Source of the DNA: Cryptomeria japonica
Taxonomy: Eukaryota > Streptophyta > Pinopsida > Cupressales > Cupressaceae
Reading direction: 5' to 3'
NCBI RefSeq assembly: GCF_030272615.1
Contig: NC_081405.1
Location: 577,255,752-577,319,751 of the forward strand
DNA length: 64,000 bases
Below are positions 32,850 through 44,151 of this stretch, one piece after another. Position numbers and translations under genes: made by a program. The notes below the pieces were generated by a model that did no database searches, was not told where the DNA came from, and saw nothing but the letters and a program-made list of their open reading frames with translations. Numbering within the stretch: the first letter of the stretch is position 1; each line of letters opens with the position of its first letter.

Positions 32850-34903
32850 GAGGATTTTTCTACTCAAACAGATAGTGATATTACCTTCAAAATGTAAGGG
32901 TGTGATTCATTCCCCAATCTCATCCCTAAGTATATTGCCATATCACCCATGTGCTTGAAATATCTCTAGTGGATACTCCTCTTTTCATAAAAGTAATGAA
33001 ACCTTTTATCATGTAAATACAACATTAGCAAGGGTAGGAGAATAAATTTAAGTACAATAGGTAGCAACTAAAATTTAAGACAATCAATCTCAAAGTTAAA
33101 GACACAATAAATCTCAAGTTCAATATCATTATTACAAAACTATGTCCATTATTTAAATAAATGTAAAAAGCAAAATTGATTTCAACAAACAAAATATTAG
33201 TTTTACTAGATTATTGGTCTTAAACACAATTTGATGAGCATTACAAAGGTTGTTCTAAAGGGTTCTAGAGTTTATTTTTAAATAAATAATATATAATTTT
33301 AGATAAATTATAAACAAATCATTTCTTTGCAAACGTTATAATGACTAATAATAAAATGTTTCAATTAATGTTGAAACCAAATTTGAGGGTGAAATTTTCT
33401 CAATAAAGCTCCCCAGTGAATCAACAAGTGGTTGAAGGAAAAAATATAGAAGTTACTCAAAGAATCTTTGAAGATAAAATAAATGATGAGAATTGGATAT
33501 AATGTCTATTACTTAGAGTTCACCAAACCCTTCTCCTCTAATTCAATATTGTCTTCAATATTAGAGTTCACCAAAGCAAAGAGATTCTTTGTCCTTTCCT
33601 TGGATTGCAAAGGAATAGATTCCAGGTGTTCCATTCTCAACAAAATTAATCCTTCATGTAGGATAGGGTTCCTAGGGTTTTTCTCATGATCCTTAGTTCC
33701 CCTATTCAATGAGGTGAGAAAATAAAATGGAATTTATTTTTATCTTTGTGTCTAAAGTGGTCGAGCAAAACAAAATGGTGATTCAAAGATATGTTATATT
33801 GTATAAATAAAGTTAATTTTTAATCAAATGGTATATTATTAAGGAGCTAAAATATTAAATTTAGAGGTAAAAATGAGAATGTAAGTATTCTTCATCCCAT
33901 GATGGAGTAGGCATTGGAAATAGTATTCTTTTACCTTTTGGTTGGGGGTATTTGTGCCTTTTTTATCATGGATTTATATTATAGGTAGGTTCTCCTCAAT
34001 TCATAATTTAATGAATTTTGTGAGTGGGTCATTCCTTGTCCAGAAGATGACATTTTTTATTTATCATACTTACTAAACATACATAAAGGTAATAATATAA
34101 AAAACCCATTGAATAGACTATGGACTTATATGATACAACATAGGCTTTCTCTATATGAGTACTAACATCGATCTTAGCCTTTTAAAACTTTGTAAACACT
34201 ATTCCTATCCATTAATGACCATGTTAGATATTATAATTTTAAAAGTATAAGTATTTTAAATTAGCTTGTCAAGTATCAACTAATCATACATCTATATTTT
34301 CTCATCAATATAGTTTAGAACATTTTTTTGAAAAATGATCATTTGTTCAATTCACCCTCTTATTGTGAGATACTTGTGAGTTGATACACAAATTAATTGT
34401 GACCTTAAGTTATAATATTGTAGTCATAAGCCTTTTGATGTTTAAACAAATCTCTAATTTATGATCCATATTTTTTTATATAAATTTGAAGTGACATGAA
34501 AAAATACAAACTAATTTTATTACTTAATATTACTTTAATGTTAAAATCCATGAGTTATTTAAACTTTTTTTTTATTTCATACTTACATGACTATAATAAT
34601 GAAAAACTAGTGGAAAACATAACAATCTTATCCTCTATTAATATTATTTACAAAGTGGTTACTGATGTTTTACTTCATACAACTTAAGCTTATATAAATC
34701 TCATTAGAGAAAATTTTAATTTATGATCTATAATATAGCTATAGTGAAAATTTGGTATAATATTTTAGATTTATATTTATTGTAACATGTGCTATTATCT
34801 AGTCTTGCTTCATCACTTTCACATAGAAATGACTAATAAATAATTCTATCTATCTATGATTAATGAAATACAATTACTATAATAGTGTGCTATTTATGCA
34901 AAC
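32850..34903. other. AT-rich interior of TIR element, no gene seen
   Basis: Short frames only; no recognised domain. It continues on the other side of the LINE at 50027-51061, also without gene. Confidence 0.6.
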
Positions 34904-35207
34904 CAATAGCCTATAACTTTTTTTATTTTATCGGTAAATATTTTTGCTTTATATTAATGCAAAAATTTAAATATATAAAATTGCAGTCTTCCAAGATGCA
35001 TAAACGTAGTAAAAATCAACCCCATACCACCCATAGTCATATCTTATGAACTACCCAACCCTACAACCTATGACATCCAAGAGAAAAAGACCAGATCCTT
35101 GTTGGTCTTACAAACCCAAGTGTTCCAGAAATAATTTAAGTTTTAGAATAATAACTAACAGCTGAAAACATGTAAGAACATATGAAAAACACTGGCCAAC
35201 AGGCCAC

Positions 35208-35897
35208 TCACTCGCTATCACCCTGGCTCACCTTTTCCCCTCCCTGCTCAGTGCTTGACACTTTCCCCTTTGTCACTTCACCTTTCATCCTTGGGATGCA
35301 GTCCAAACGTCTGAAGTGAGGGTCACCTTCCAAATTCACAAGTAACTGAATGGCCCATCCTTCTTCAAACCTATCTCTTAGGTCCCTGCCAACCTCCATC
35401 CTTACCACCACATATAGAGCATTTAGGACTTCATCTGCTCTGATTAGTTTCACATAGAGCTTCATCGCTTCCCATCCCACTCGGGCATGTTGTCGGCATT
35501 TGTCTTTGATTACATCCTCCAGTCCACAAACAAAGGGTATCAGCTCCTCCTGGTCATCTCCCTCCTGAATATGGATGCCTACTCGAGGCACCACCCATTC
35601 CAAGATTGAATCAAGGTTTATCAAAAACTCCCCATGGATCAGTTTGGTCACTGTCAATTTTATCTTCTCCACCTCCGGCTCAAACTCACAAGCCTACACC
35701 AGAAGCAGGGAGTACACCTCCATGTTTTTCCGATATCGGTGGAGGACGTAAACCACCTCCTCAAGAAGCATGAGGCAAGCTGCTGCCCACAACTTCTTTG
35801 CTTTAAATCGGAAAAGTCCCTGCATCCTCTTCTCCGATACCTTGGCTAGAAATGGCACCAGCTTCTTGGCCATTCACAGAGTGAAATTAGCTTCCAT
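35208..35897 (-). pseudogene. LINE ORF3: unrecognised about 230-residue protein with one stop
   Basis: From ATG at 35897 (MEANFTLWMAKKLVPFLAKV) a frame of 230 codons runs to 35208 with a single TAG at codon 68 (35694-35696). The sequence is helical and amphipathic with Leu/Val/Arg/Glu-rich segments (DSILEWVVPRVGIHIQEGDD; CGLEDVIKDKCRQHARVGW) and a charged tail (KGEVTKGKVSSTEQGGEK). No family recognised. It lies between the RNase H of ORF2 and the LINE poly-A end on the same strand, so it belongs to the LINE. The LTR element sits only six bases before the ATG; the original sequence before it ends AAATTTGTAG-GTGAC, a possible splice acceptor. Confidence 0.55.
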
Positions 35898-35903
35898 AGT
35901 CAC

Positions 35904-37192
35904 TGTAAAGCGGAAAAATGATCGAACCCTAGTCGTTCTCCCCTCCCCAACTCCGAGGAGAGAGAAGGGAGAGTCACTAGGGTTGATGGTTTTCACTTAA
36001 GAGGGACTTTACATTCAAAAGAGGGGTTGAAACCCACAAGATCCAATCCCACACAATGCAAGATTGGATTCTATATGAGTTTCAAGGGTTGTGATAGCAA
36101 GGATACCCTCTTTTGTAAAGAATGTAGATAGAAAGATTGAACTAGGAATGCATAGAAAGTGAGAAAGATTCGCTTATAAACTGAGTTAGGGACATAGGAT
36201 GAAGCTGCGGACCTGGAATTAGCAGTAAAATGTCGAGACGGTGCTGTCCTGCAAATTTGAGCAAAAGTTAACAGGACGATGGCGCCCGGCGTGCACACGG
36301 TCCTCTGAAAAATCCGTGAAACGAAGGGGGATCTGTTTGTCTCTGCATAAGGATTCCAGATCTTCAATTTCAGCCGCGTACCTGCAACCTACACACAGAA
36401 AAGCGAAGACGATTGGGGGGTTAGGGATTAGGGGTTTGCCCTTAGGTCAAACCCCGGTTTTGGAATTAACCAAGAAATGAGAAATGTTGTAAATGTAATG
36501 TAAAACAAGTACTAATACCTTGTTGTAAGGATGTTTGTATCCTTATATGCGAAGGTATAGATGTTGTTGTTTGTTGTATATTGTATGTTGTAGCATGTAA
36601 TGTGTTGTAAGTGATCTCCTCTTCAATGGTTGAATCCTTGTCTTGAATGCAACACTTAGCCTTGAATGGAGACTTAGAATGATCAATTGCTTGAAGGAAT
36701 GCTTGAACGCTTGAATGCTTGAATGCTTGAATATCGTTTTCACGCCTTGTACACATATGTCCTTCCTCTTCCATCTTCCCAAAATGAGAGAGGAAAAGTA
36801 GTTTATATACTTGTCAATTAGGGTTAAAAGATTGATTTTCCCGACCTTAGGCCGACAAGGAAATGTTATTTTCCAATTTGCAAACAAAAAGACCCGAAGC
36901 CCTATAGGAGACCGGGCCCAAAATAGGGCTAGGGACCAGGGCGCTAGGCGCCATGGTCCTGGGGGACCAGGGCACTGGGCGCCCTAGTCCTAAAGGACCA
37001 GGGCGCTGGGCGCCATGGTCCCACCTCCAAGGATAGCGGGGTGCAAGGAGGATCAGGCCAGGGTGCTGAGAAATGCAGTTTTTGGTGTCATGAACAAGTT
37101 TCGGGGTCTCCATTCAGGTTCCATGTTGCATCGCCATCGTGAAGACCCAAATGCAGTCGAAATTGCAAGTGTCACAATTTTAGGATGCTACA
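35904..37192 (-). repeat. 3' LTR of the gag-only element
   Basis: 1289 bp, on minus TGTAGCATCC...TTTACA. Contains a TATATAAA box (36802-36809), four TGCTTGAA-type 9-bp repeats (about 36697-36730), three 27-bp palindromic hairpin units (36933-37021) and a GTGCAC-centred motif (36274-36303). Confidence 0.9.
36933..37021. repeat. Three tandem palindromic hairpin units, 31-bp period
   Basis: Units 36933-36959, 36964-36990 and 36995-37021. The best unit has GGACCA pairing with TGGTCC and GGCGC with GCGCC around a TGG loop: eleven pairs with one mismatch, in a 27-base stretch, very GC-rich in an AT-rich region. The other LTR has only two units (43589-43615, 43620-43646). Confidence 0.85.
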
Positions 37193-37931
37193 TTTAGCCC
37201 CCACTTTAGCGGGAGTATAAGCGTACGCCAATACTTCCAGTAAAGTACAAGGAAACAACATTGAAAAACTTTCACCACGTCAAGGAGGCAAGATACACCA
37301 AGCCCCCAGTGGACTAAGGATCTTACGACTTCGATTGACAAAGTAAAAGGGAAGATCATGAGGGAGAACCATGACTGTCAGTAGTAAGGTTCCCTCACTA
37401 TGAGTCATGCAAGAAAGATATCAAAAATTTTCAAGGCAAGGTTAAATTTGCCAAGAAATTTTCAAGTATCTTGAAAAGATATGAACGGGATGTATGCCCC
37501 CCTACGTTAAAGCGATCGCACATGCCTCACCGGGGGTGATTGCTTTAAGGTAGTGATACATATAAGAAATGAGAAAGGAGCACGTTATCACAAGGATTTA
37601 GCCCCCAAGTGTGAGATAAGCCCAAGGATAATAGACACAAAACACAAAGCACAAGGTGACTTCGCTTTCCTCGGGGTCAGTATGCTGTATGATAATTCAT
37701 GTATATCATATGTATGTATGCATAATTGTTCTTCATTCCCCAATCAAGGAAGGTCACCTAGAAGAAGGGAACACATGTGTCTTTTGAGTCAACATGAGAG
37801 AGATCGAGAGATCTCAATGCTTTGCATCGTCCTCAAGTAGACAACACTAAGGACAACAAATAGAAGAATGAGAATAACACATAGAAGAAGTAACAAAAGA
37901 GAGGGGGGGAGAATCTGCTATGCTAATGAAA
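37193..37931 (-). other. PPT and non-coding 3' region of the gag-only element
   Basis: PPT AGTGGGGGCTAAA at 37193-37205 abuts the 3' LTR. A second PPT-like GGGGGCTAAA copy lies at about 37598-37608. No domain recognisable in the remaining 0.7 kb. Confidence 0.7.
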
Positions 37932-40900
37932 CTAGTCTAGCACGTCATCTACCCCCCGATCTTGCTGATCAATGTTTCGGGAAGGTAGGGAACAGGCTAG
38001 AGGAGGAACATCCAACACAGCAGATGGAGTTATCACAAGATCCAAACAAGGGCTATGTTCATGTTCCGAGCCATGTTGTTCTTGTCTAGGAGCTAGGATA
38101 AGTGCTTTAGAAAATTCATTAGATAAATGGTTATCAATATCAACAAGTTCATATTCACTATCAGAATGAACAGGAGAAGTAGCATTTTCATCGTGAATAA
38201 CATTTTCATCTATATCATCATCAAGATTTATAAAAATAGGATCTTTAACTCGCACAGGATCAAGACCATCATGCATCTTATGTTTAGGAGATTTCGGCTC
38301 AATCGTCGGCTGAGGAGAAAATGGAATAATGCTTGTTGAAGGTGTTTTTGGGGATTGCAAAGTTTGAGAAGCAGCTGCCTGAGCTCTACGAAGACGCTTT
38401 CGTCGGCGTTCACGTGCAGAACGATTTCGTCTAGTCTTAGTAGGAAGTTGAGAAGATTGAGGAGGAGGAATGTTCTCATCCTTATCACTTGGGTGTTTAG
38501 GTTGTGGTCTCTTAGGTTGAATAATAGGAGAAGAGGAGGGTCTCTTCTCTCCATAAGAGGAAGGAGGAGGAACTGCTCCATATAAGGGAGGAATATTTGG
38601 TTTAGGAAGGAGACCAAGTCCATCATGACAAGGAGGGATAGGTCTACTTTTAGGAAGTTTATTAGATATAGGCATAGTCACATCCATAGGGATGGGTTGG
38701 GAATCTTCTTGAGGAAAGACATTAGTTTTATCTTTCAAAGGAAGAACTTCCTTCTCAAGAATGATAGGAATATCAAGTTTAGGTGTTCTAGGTTCACTTA
38801 GAGATAGGATCATATCTGTTTTCTACTTTTGATAAGATTTAAAAAGATGATCACTCCGCGGTGGAAGAGATTGGAATTGTTTAGGCCAAAAGTAATCAAT
38901 AGGAGCGCTAGAAGTTCTTTCAGCTGGTTTAAAGAGACTATGATTGACAGTAACAACTTCACCATTATGGGGAAATTTCAAACACTTGTGAATAGGAGAA
39001 GCAATAGCTTTCATGGAAGATAGCCAAGGATAGCCAAGCTTCACACGAAATTGTTCGGAAGATGGAATAATAGCAAAGTTCACATCAAGGGATTTGTTAC
39101 GGACCTCAATAGGTAATGTAATAGAACCAATTGCAGGAGAAGAAAAGGCATCAAATAGTTTCACAACCACATCTGTTTCATCATAGATTACTTGATTCAA
39201 TTGCAAAGTAAAAAGAAATTCTTCAGTAATAACATTAACCATGCACGAAGAATCAATAAGCACTCCACGGCAAGGTGTATTCTTGACTTTTGCAACTATA
39301 TATAAAGGACCATCAGGTGCCCTGATAGTTTCACTAGAATCAAAGGTGATGGAAGGTTCTTTAGGGATTTTCTGTTGCTCCACAAAGTTAATCACATTCG
39401 GAGTCATAGACACGAGATCATCAGGTGAGACAGAGGAATCAGTAGTATCAATCGCATTAGAGGTATGAGAAGGTAATGGATCAGTAAAAATCTGAAGATT
39501 TTGGTTAGGGGGAGCTACAGATGTATTGCCTTTATCATTCACACCAGAAACAGAGATAGTATTATTATCAATCAAATCTTGAATTTTTTCCTTTAAAGCA
39601 AAACATTTTTCAATATCATGCCCAGGTTGACGATGAAATTGACAAAAAGATTTGTTATCAAAATAGGGTGAATTAATCTTTGCAGGATCAATTTGCCTTA
39701 TAGGAGGAAGAGTAAGCACATTTTGTTCCAATAACTTATTCATAATACTATGCAATGATTCATTCAAAGGAGTAAACTTTCTTTCTCTCTTGAAAAACTT
39801 AGAAATAGGAGACACACCTGATGCTGCATTCACATTGTTGTTGATGATGTTTTCATTGAATTTAATGGACTCTCTGTTCGGTTTAAACTTCCCAAATGGT
39901 TGTTGACTACTATCACCCTTATCACTCGGAGCCATAGGATGTGATTGTTCCATTTGACTCACAGTCAGTTGATAATTGTGAAGAGTTGCGCACAACTGTT
40001 GGAAAGAAGTAAACTCAGAAAATAGGAGTTTTTCTCTAATGTCTTTTTGTAAATTAGAAATAAAGATTCTTTGAATATCATTGTCAGGCACTGGAAAGGA
40101 AATTTGAGCATAAAAATGCTTATATCTACCAATGAAATCAGTCACTTTTTCTTTAACACCTTGTTTGCAATGCATTAAATCAATCAAAGTAACTTTAGGA
40201 CTTATATTATTTTGAAATTGTTGAATGAAAGCATTTGCAAGTTGTTCGAAAGAAGTAATAGAATAGGAAGGCAACGAGCAATACCATTGTAGGGCTTTGT
40301 CTCTTAATGTTCTAGTAAACAGTTTTGCAAGCAACCTTTGGTCATAAGCAAAATCGGTACATATGGTTTGAAAAGTCTTAACATGTGTTAGAGGATCACC
40401 TTTACCATTATAAAGCTCCAAATGCGGGATTTCAACATGTTTAGGTGGGATAGCTCGAACAATGTCAAGAGAAAGTGGGCTCGCAACATCAAATGTGGGC
40501 ACACTAAACTTAGATTGATTCATAGAGGCAATTTGTTGCTGTAAAGAGGAGACAGTTTGTGCAAGATTGTTAATGGTTGCTTCAGTCGAAGAGTTCATAT
40601 TAGACATGTTAGATTGTGATGGAGGTGTTATGTTATTGAAAGAAGGTAGAGAGTAAGGTGGTGGGACACTATGATAGTTAGTCATAGGAGATGATTGGAC
40701 AGGAGGAACACTACAAGGAGGAATGGAATGGTTAAATGAATTGCCCCCTTGCGTCATGTTCATTTGTGGGGATATAATAGGAACACTCATTGAAGGAATG
40801 AATGAAGCAATTGGATTGATTGAAGGAAGAGGGTTAATTGAAGAAGAGGGATTGCCCCCATGACTGGTGATCATAGGAGGAATGTCTTGTATTGAAGTAG

Positions 40901-41378
40901 TCATTATATTTGATGTAAAAGTAGGTATACTAGCAATAGGAGTCGTCAAAGGAATAGAATGATTGACTTGAGTAGGAGGTTGTGTATAACCTAAGGTTTC
41001 GGCACAACTTTTTATAGGCATCACATTTGAATCCACAATGTGTGCAATACCACGCAAAATATCAATTCCATTCTTATCACTTTGAAACATACGTTTTAGA
41101 CCCTCAATTAAAGGAAGAGCTTGACTATCAGGGTATTCTTGAGACATCCACTGTCGAAAATCGTCAAATTGGTTATCCAATTTTGAAAGTTGTTCTACAG
41201 AAACCTCATGGAGAGCTTCTTCATCATTAAGAGGATTAGAGGAATTACCCATGTCCTCGTTAAAATGACCATTCAAACTAGGTTCCATCTCCTCGGTAAT
41301 TACACCTTGGAAGGACTTAATTCTAAGGCTTCGTCTAACGGGAATAGTGTAAGTAGGGCTTATTGTTGTAAAACTCAT
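37932..41378 (-). pseudogene. gag-pro: Gag-protease polyprotein with basic C-terminal extension, one TAG
   Basis: ATG at 41378. Residues 1-300: low-complexity Pro/Ser/Thr/Met/Asn-rich. About 340-500: Gag capsid (VEIPHLELYNGKGDPLTHVK, ALQWYCSLP, LANAFIQQF). About 580-620: knuckle-like CQFHRQPGHDIEKC, with His in place of the second Cys. About 700-830: retropepsin (GVLIDSSCMVNVI, active site DSS instead of DSG; LGYPWL). TAG at 38823-38825 (codon 852), then 297 more codons in the same frame: proline-rich, a very basic RRNRSARERRRKRLRRAQ patch, an acidic segment (NLDDDIDEN). The TAG could be a mutation or a readthrough codon. RT would be expected next but is absent. Confidence 0.8.
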
Positions 41379-42560
41379 GCACTAAAGAAAGAGAGAAGAT
41401 TTTGAATTTTAGAGGTAGCAAATTTCAGAAAAACCAGCCAATCTTCTAGATTTAAGCTGTTAAATGCAATCAGGACAATCTCCCGAAATTTCAGAAAAAA
41501 TGTCCGGGCCCATGGCGCTCGGGGTGCACACGGTCCTCGCAACTTTTTTCAAAATTTACAGGGATGAAAGTTATGATGATTTTACAGCTAACCTAAAAAA
41601 ATTGAGTGATTTTACGATCTGTAGATAGGCCAAATTAAAGTTGCAATTGCAAAATTGAACCCTACCAAGATTGTCGAAAAATGCAAAATTTGAATTTTGA
41701 AAAAGAGAGGGAAACTGAAATTTTGAATTTTATGATTTTAGAGGGAATACCAAAAGCAATGTAAGTTTTGAAATTTGAAAGTTGACTCAATTTCACGCAA
41801 AATTCAATTCTGAAAGCGGAAATCAAAGTTGTTGTAATTAAGCACTTAATTTCAAAAGTCAGAAATTGCAAAAATTTGAATGAATTACTGAAATTTCGAA
41901 TGAATGTTAACACACTTTTCAGATTTAGGACAATAAGAAACACAATTTTGATATGAATTTCAATTTCAACAATTTTTGAATGATTAGAAGCCTCAATCCA
42001 AGCAATCACTAGACCAACTTTGACTGTAATTTTGAAAGTGTTAAAATTAATAAAATCGGCCAAAATTCTGGATTATAGCAAAAAAATACAGTAAGATCTA
42101 GCTCCTGAAATTTCGGAAAAAATGTCGGGGACGATGGCGCTCGGAGTGCACACGGTCCTCACAACTTTTTTCCAAATTTTTAGGGATGAAAGATATTGTG
42201 ATTTTATTGCGGAATCCAAAGTTACAGCTGATTTGGAGATGTTTTGATCAGTGAAATTGTCGGACAAAGGTTGAATCAAGAGGGTTTCAAAAATTAGGGT
42301 TTTGACACTTAACCACTTAATTTTCAAAATTAACACACAAATATGAATTAATAATTTGTAATAGAAGGGCAAATCTGAAACAAGCATTAACAATTAAACA
42401 TTTCACAAGTTTAATTACTTAAAAAGAAAATTTAGGGTTTTTATGCAATTAACCTCTAAAATTTTGCAAAAGATAAAACATGGAAATGTAATCAAGGAAT
42501 CCAATTTTCAGATCTAACTATGAATAATCAGAAAGGATGTTCACGTCGAGTTCACCAAAA
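41379..42560 (-). other. Leader (5' UTR) and PBS of the gag-only element
   Basis: PBS TGGTGAACTCGACGTGAA (42541-42558 on minus) directly follows the 5' LTR. The leader contains two copies, 623 bp apart, of a roughly 90-bp repeat centred on GTGCACACGGTCC (41506-41536 and 42129-42158), whose core also occurs once in each LTR (36274-36303, 42930-42959). Rest AT-rich, no ORF of note. Confidence 0.7.
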
Positions 42561-43817
42561 TGTAAAGCAGAAAAATGATCGAACCCTTAGTCGTTCTCCC
42601 CTCCCCAACTCCGAGGAGAGAGAAGGTAGAGTCTCTAGGGTTGATGGTTTTCACTTGGGAGGCTTTACATTCAAAAGAGGGGTTGAAACCCACAAGATCC
42701 AATCCCACACAATGCAAGATTGGATGCTAAATGAGTTTCAAGGGTTAAGACAGCAAGGCTACCCTCTTTTGTAAAGAATGTTGATAGAAGAATTAAGCTA
42801 GGAATGCATAGAAAGTGAGAAAGATTCTCTTATAAACTTAGTTAGGGATATAGGATGAAGCTGCGGACCTAGAATTAGCAGTAAAATGTCGAGATGGCGC
42901 TGTCCTGCAAATTTGAGCAAAAGTTAATGGGACGATGGCGCCCGGCGTGCACACGGTCCTCTGAAAAATCCGCGAAACGAAGGGGGATCTATTCGTCTCT
43001 GCACAAGGATTCCAGATCTTCAATTTTAGCTGCGTACCTACAACCTACACACAGAAAAGCAAAGACGATTGGGGGGTTAGGGATTGGGGGTTTGCCCTTA
43101 GGTCAAACCCCGATTTTGGAATTAACCAAGAAATGAGAAATGCTGTAAATGTAATGTAAAACAAGTACTAATACCTTGTTGTAAAGATGTTTGTATCCTT
43201 ATATGCGAAGGTATAGATGTTTTTGTTTGTTGTATATTGTATGTTGTAGCATGTAATGTGTTGTAAGTGATCTCCTCTTCAATGGTTGAATCCTTGTCTT
43301 GAATGCAACACTTAGCCTTGAATGGAGACTTAGAATGATCAATTGCTTGAAGGAATGCTTGAATGCTTGAATGCTTGAATGCTTGAATATCGTTTTCACG
43401 CCTTGTACACATATGTCCTTCCTCTTCCATCTTCCCAAAATGAGAGAGGAAAAGTAGTTTATATACTTGTCAATTAGGGTTAAAAGACTGATTTTCCCGA
43501 CCTTAGGCCGACCAGGAAATGTTATTTTCCAATTTGCAAACAAAAAGACCCGAAGCCCTATAGGAGATCGAGCCCAAAATAGGGCCAGGGACTAGGGCGC
43601 TAGGCACCATGGTCCTAGGGGACCAGGGCGCTGGGCGCCATGGTCCCACCTCCAGGGATAGCGGAGTGCAAGGAGGATCAGGCCAGGGTGCTGAGAAATG
43701 CAGTTTTTGGTGTCATGAACAAGTTTCGGGGTCTCCATTCAGGTTCCGTGTTGCATCGCCATCGTGAAGACCCAAATGCAGTCGAAATTGCAAGTGTCGC
43801 AATTTTAGGACGCTTCA
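42561..43817 (-). repeat. 5' LTR of the gag-only element
   Basis: 1257 bp, on minus TGAAGCGTCC...TTTACA. TATA box TATATAAA at 43458-43465 (minus), followed about 30 bp downstream by the likely transcription start near 43430. Two palindromic hairpin units against three in the 3' LTR. Confidence 0.9.
43458..43465 (-). promoter_or_regulatory. TATA box of 5' LTR
   Basis: AAGTATATAAACTAC on minus, a good match to the plant TATA consensus; same in the 3' LTR at 36802-36809. Confidence 0.65.
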
Positions 43818-44151
43818 GTCACCTACAAATTTAAAACAATAATTCTTGCAATGTAATTTCTACAATGCTACAAAGATGTGATAAATTCTACTACAAACAA
43901 ACCCTGGATCATAGATCAACAGGTAATAAATTTTTCTACCATCATATAGGGTGGATAATGAGTACCAAAGATATGGCTTTAATGCCATGAGATCACATGC
44001 AAGATTTACTGCCATCCTCCACTCGCTCCAATCATTGGACCTGCCTTAGATAACTACCTTCTTCAAAGAGTAGGTGCAAGCTTGTCTTAGTACTTGCCAA
44101 AATTTTCTCTCGCTTTCATATTGAAGACTGCACATTTCTAAGAGGCCTCAA

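Larger units (their letters stand above)
35899..43822 (-). mobile_element. Gag-protease LTR retrotransposon without RT (TR-GAG-like)
   Basis: Flanked by TSD GTCAC (35899-35903, 43818-43822). On minus: 5' LTR 43817-42561 (1257 bp), PBS, about 1.2-kb leader, one long Gag-protease frame (41378 to 37932, a single TAG), about 0.7 kb non-coding, PPT AGTGGGGGCTAAA (37193-37205), 3' LTR 37192-35904 (1289 bp). LTRs are highly similar and differ in length by 32 bp, explained by one palindromic repeat unit. No RT, RNase H or integrase frame anywhere, so it must depend on a partner element for copying. One of the youngest insertions here. Confidence 0.85.

Noticed and set aside
33483-33709. Short ORFs on both strands near 33.5-33.7 kb
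   Set aside because: 68 codons or fewer, overlapping on both strands, no domain and no second copy.
36466-36887. Two overlapping minus ORFs in the LTR (and the same at 43122-43543)
   Set aside because: They lie in the LTR promoter/R region, overlap in two frames and include the 9-bp TGCTTGAA repeat; present in both LTRs only because LTRs are identical.
36847-37197. ORFs through the GC-rich LTR repeats
   Set aside because: Low-complexity frames made by the palindromic 31-bp units; no conservation beyond DNA.
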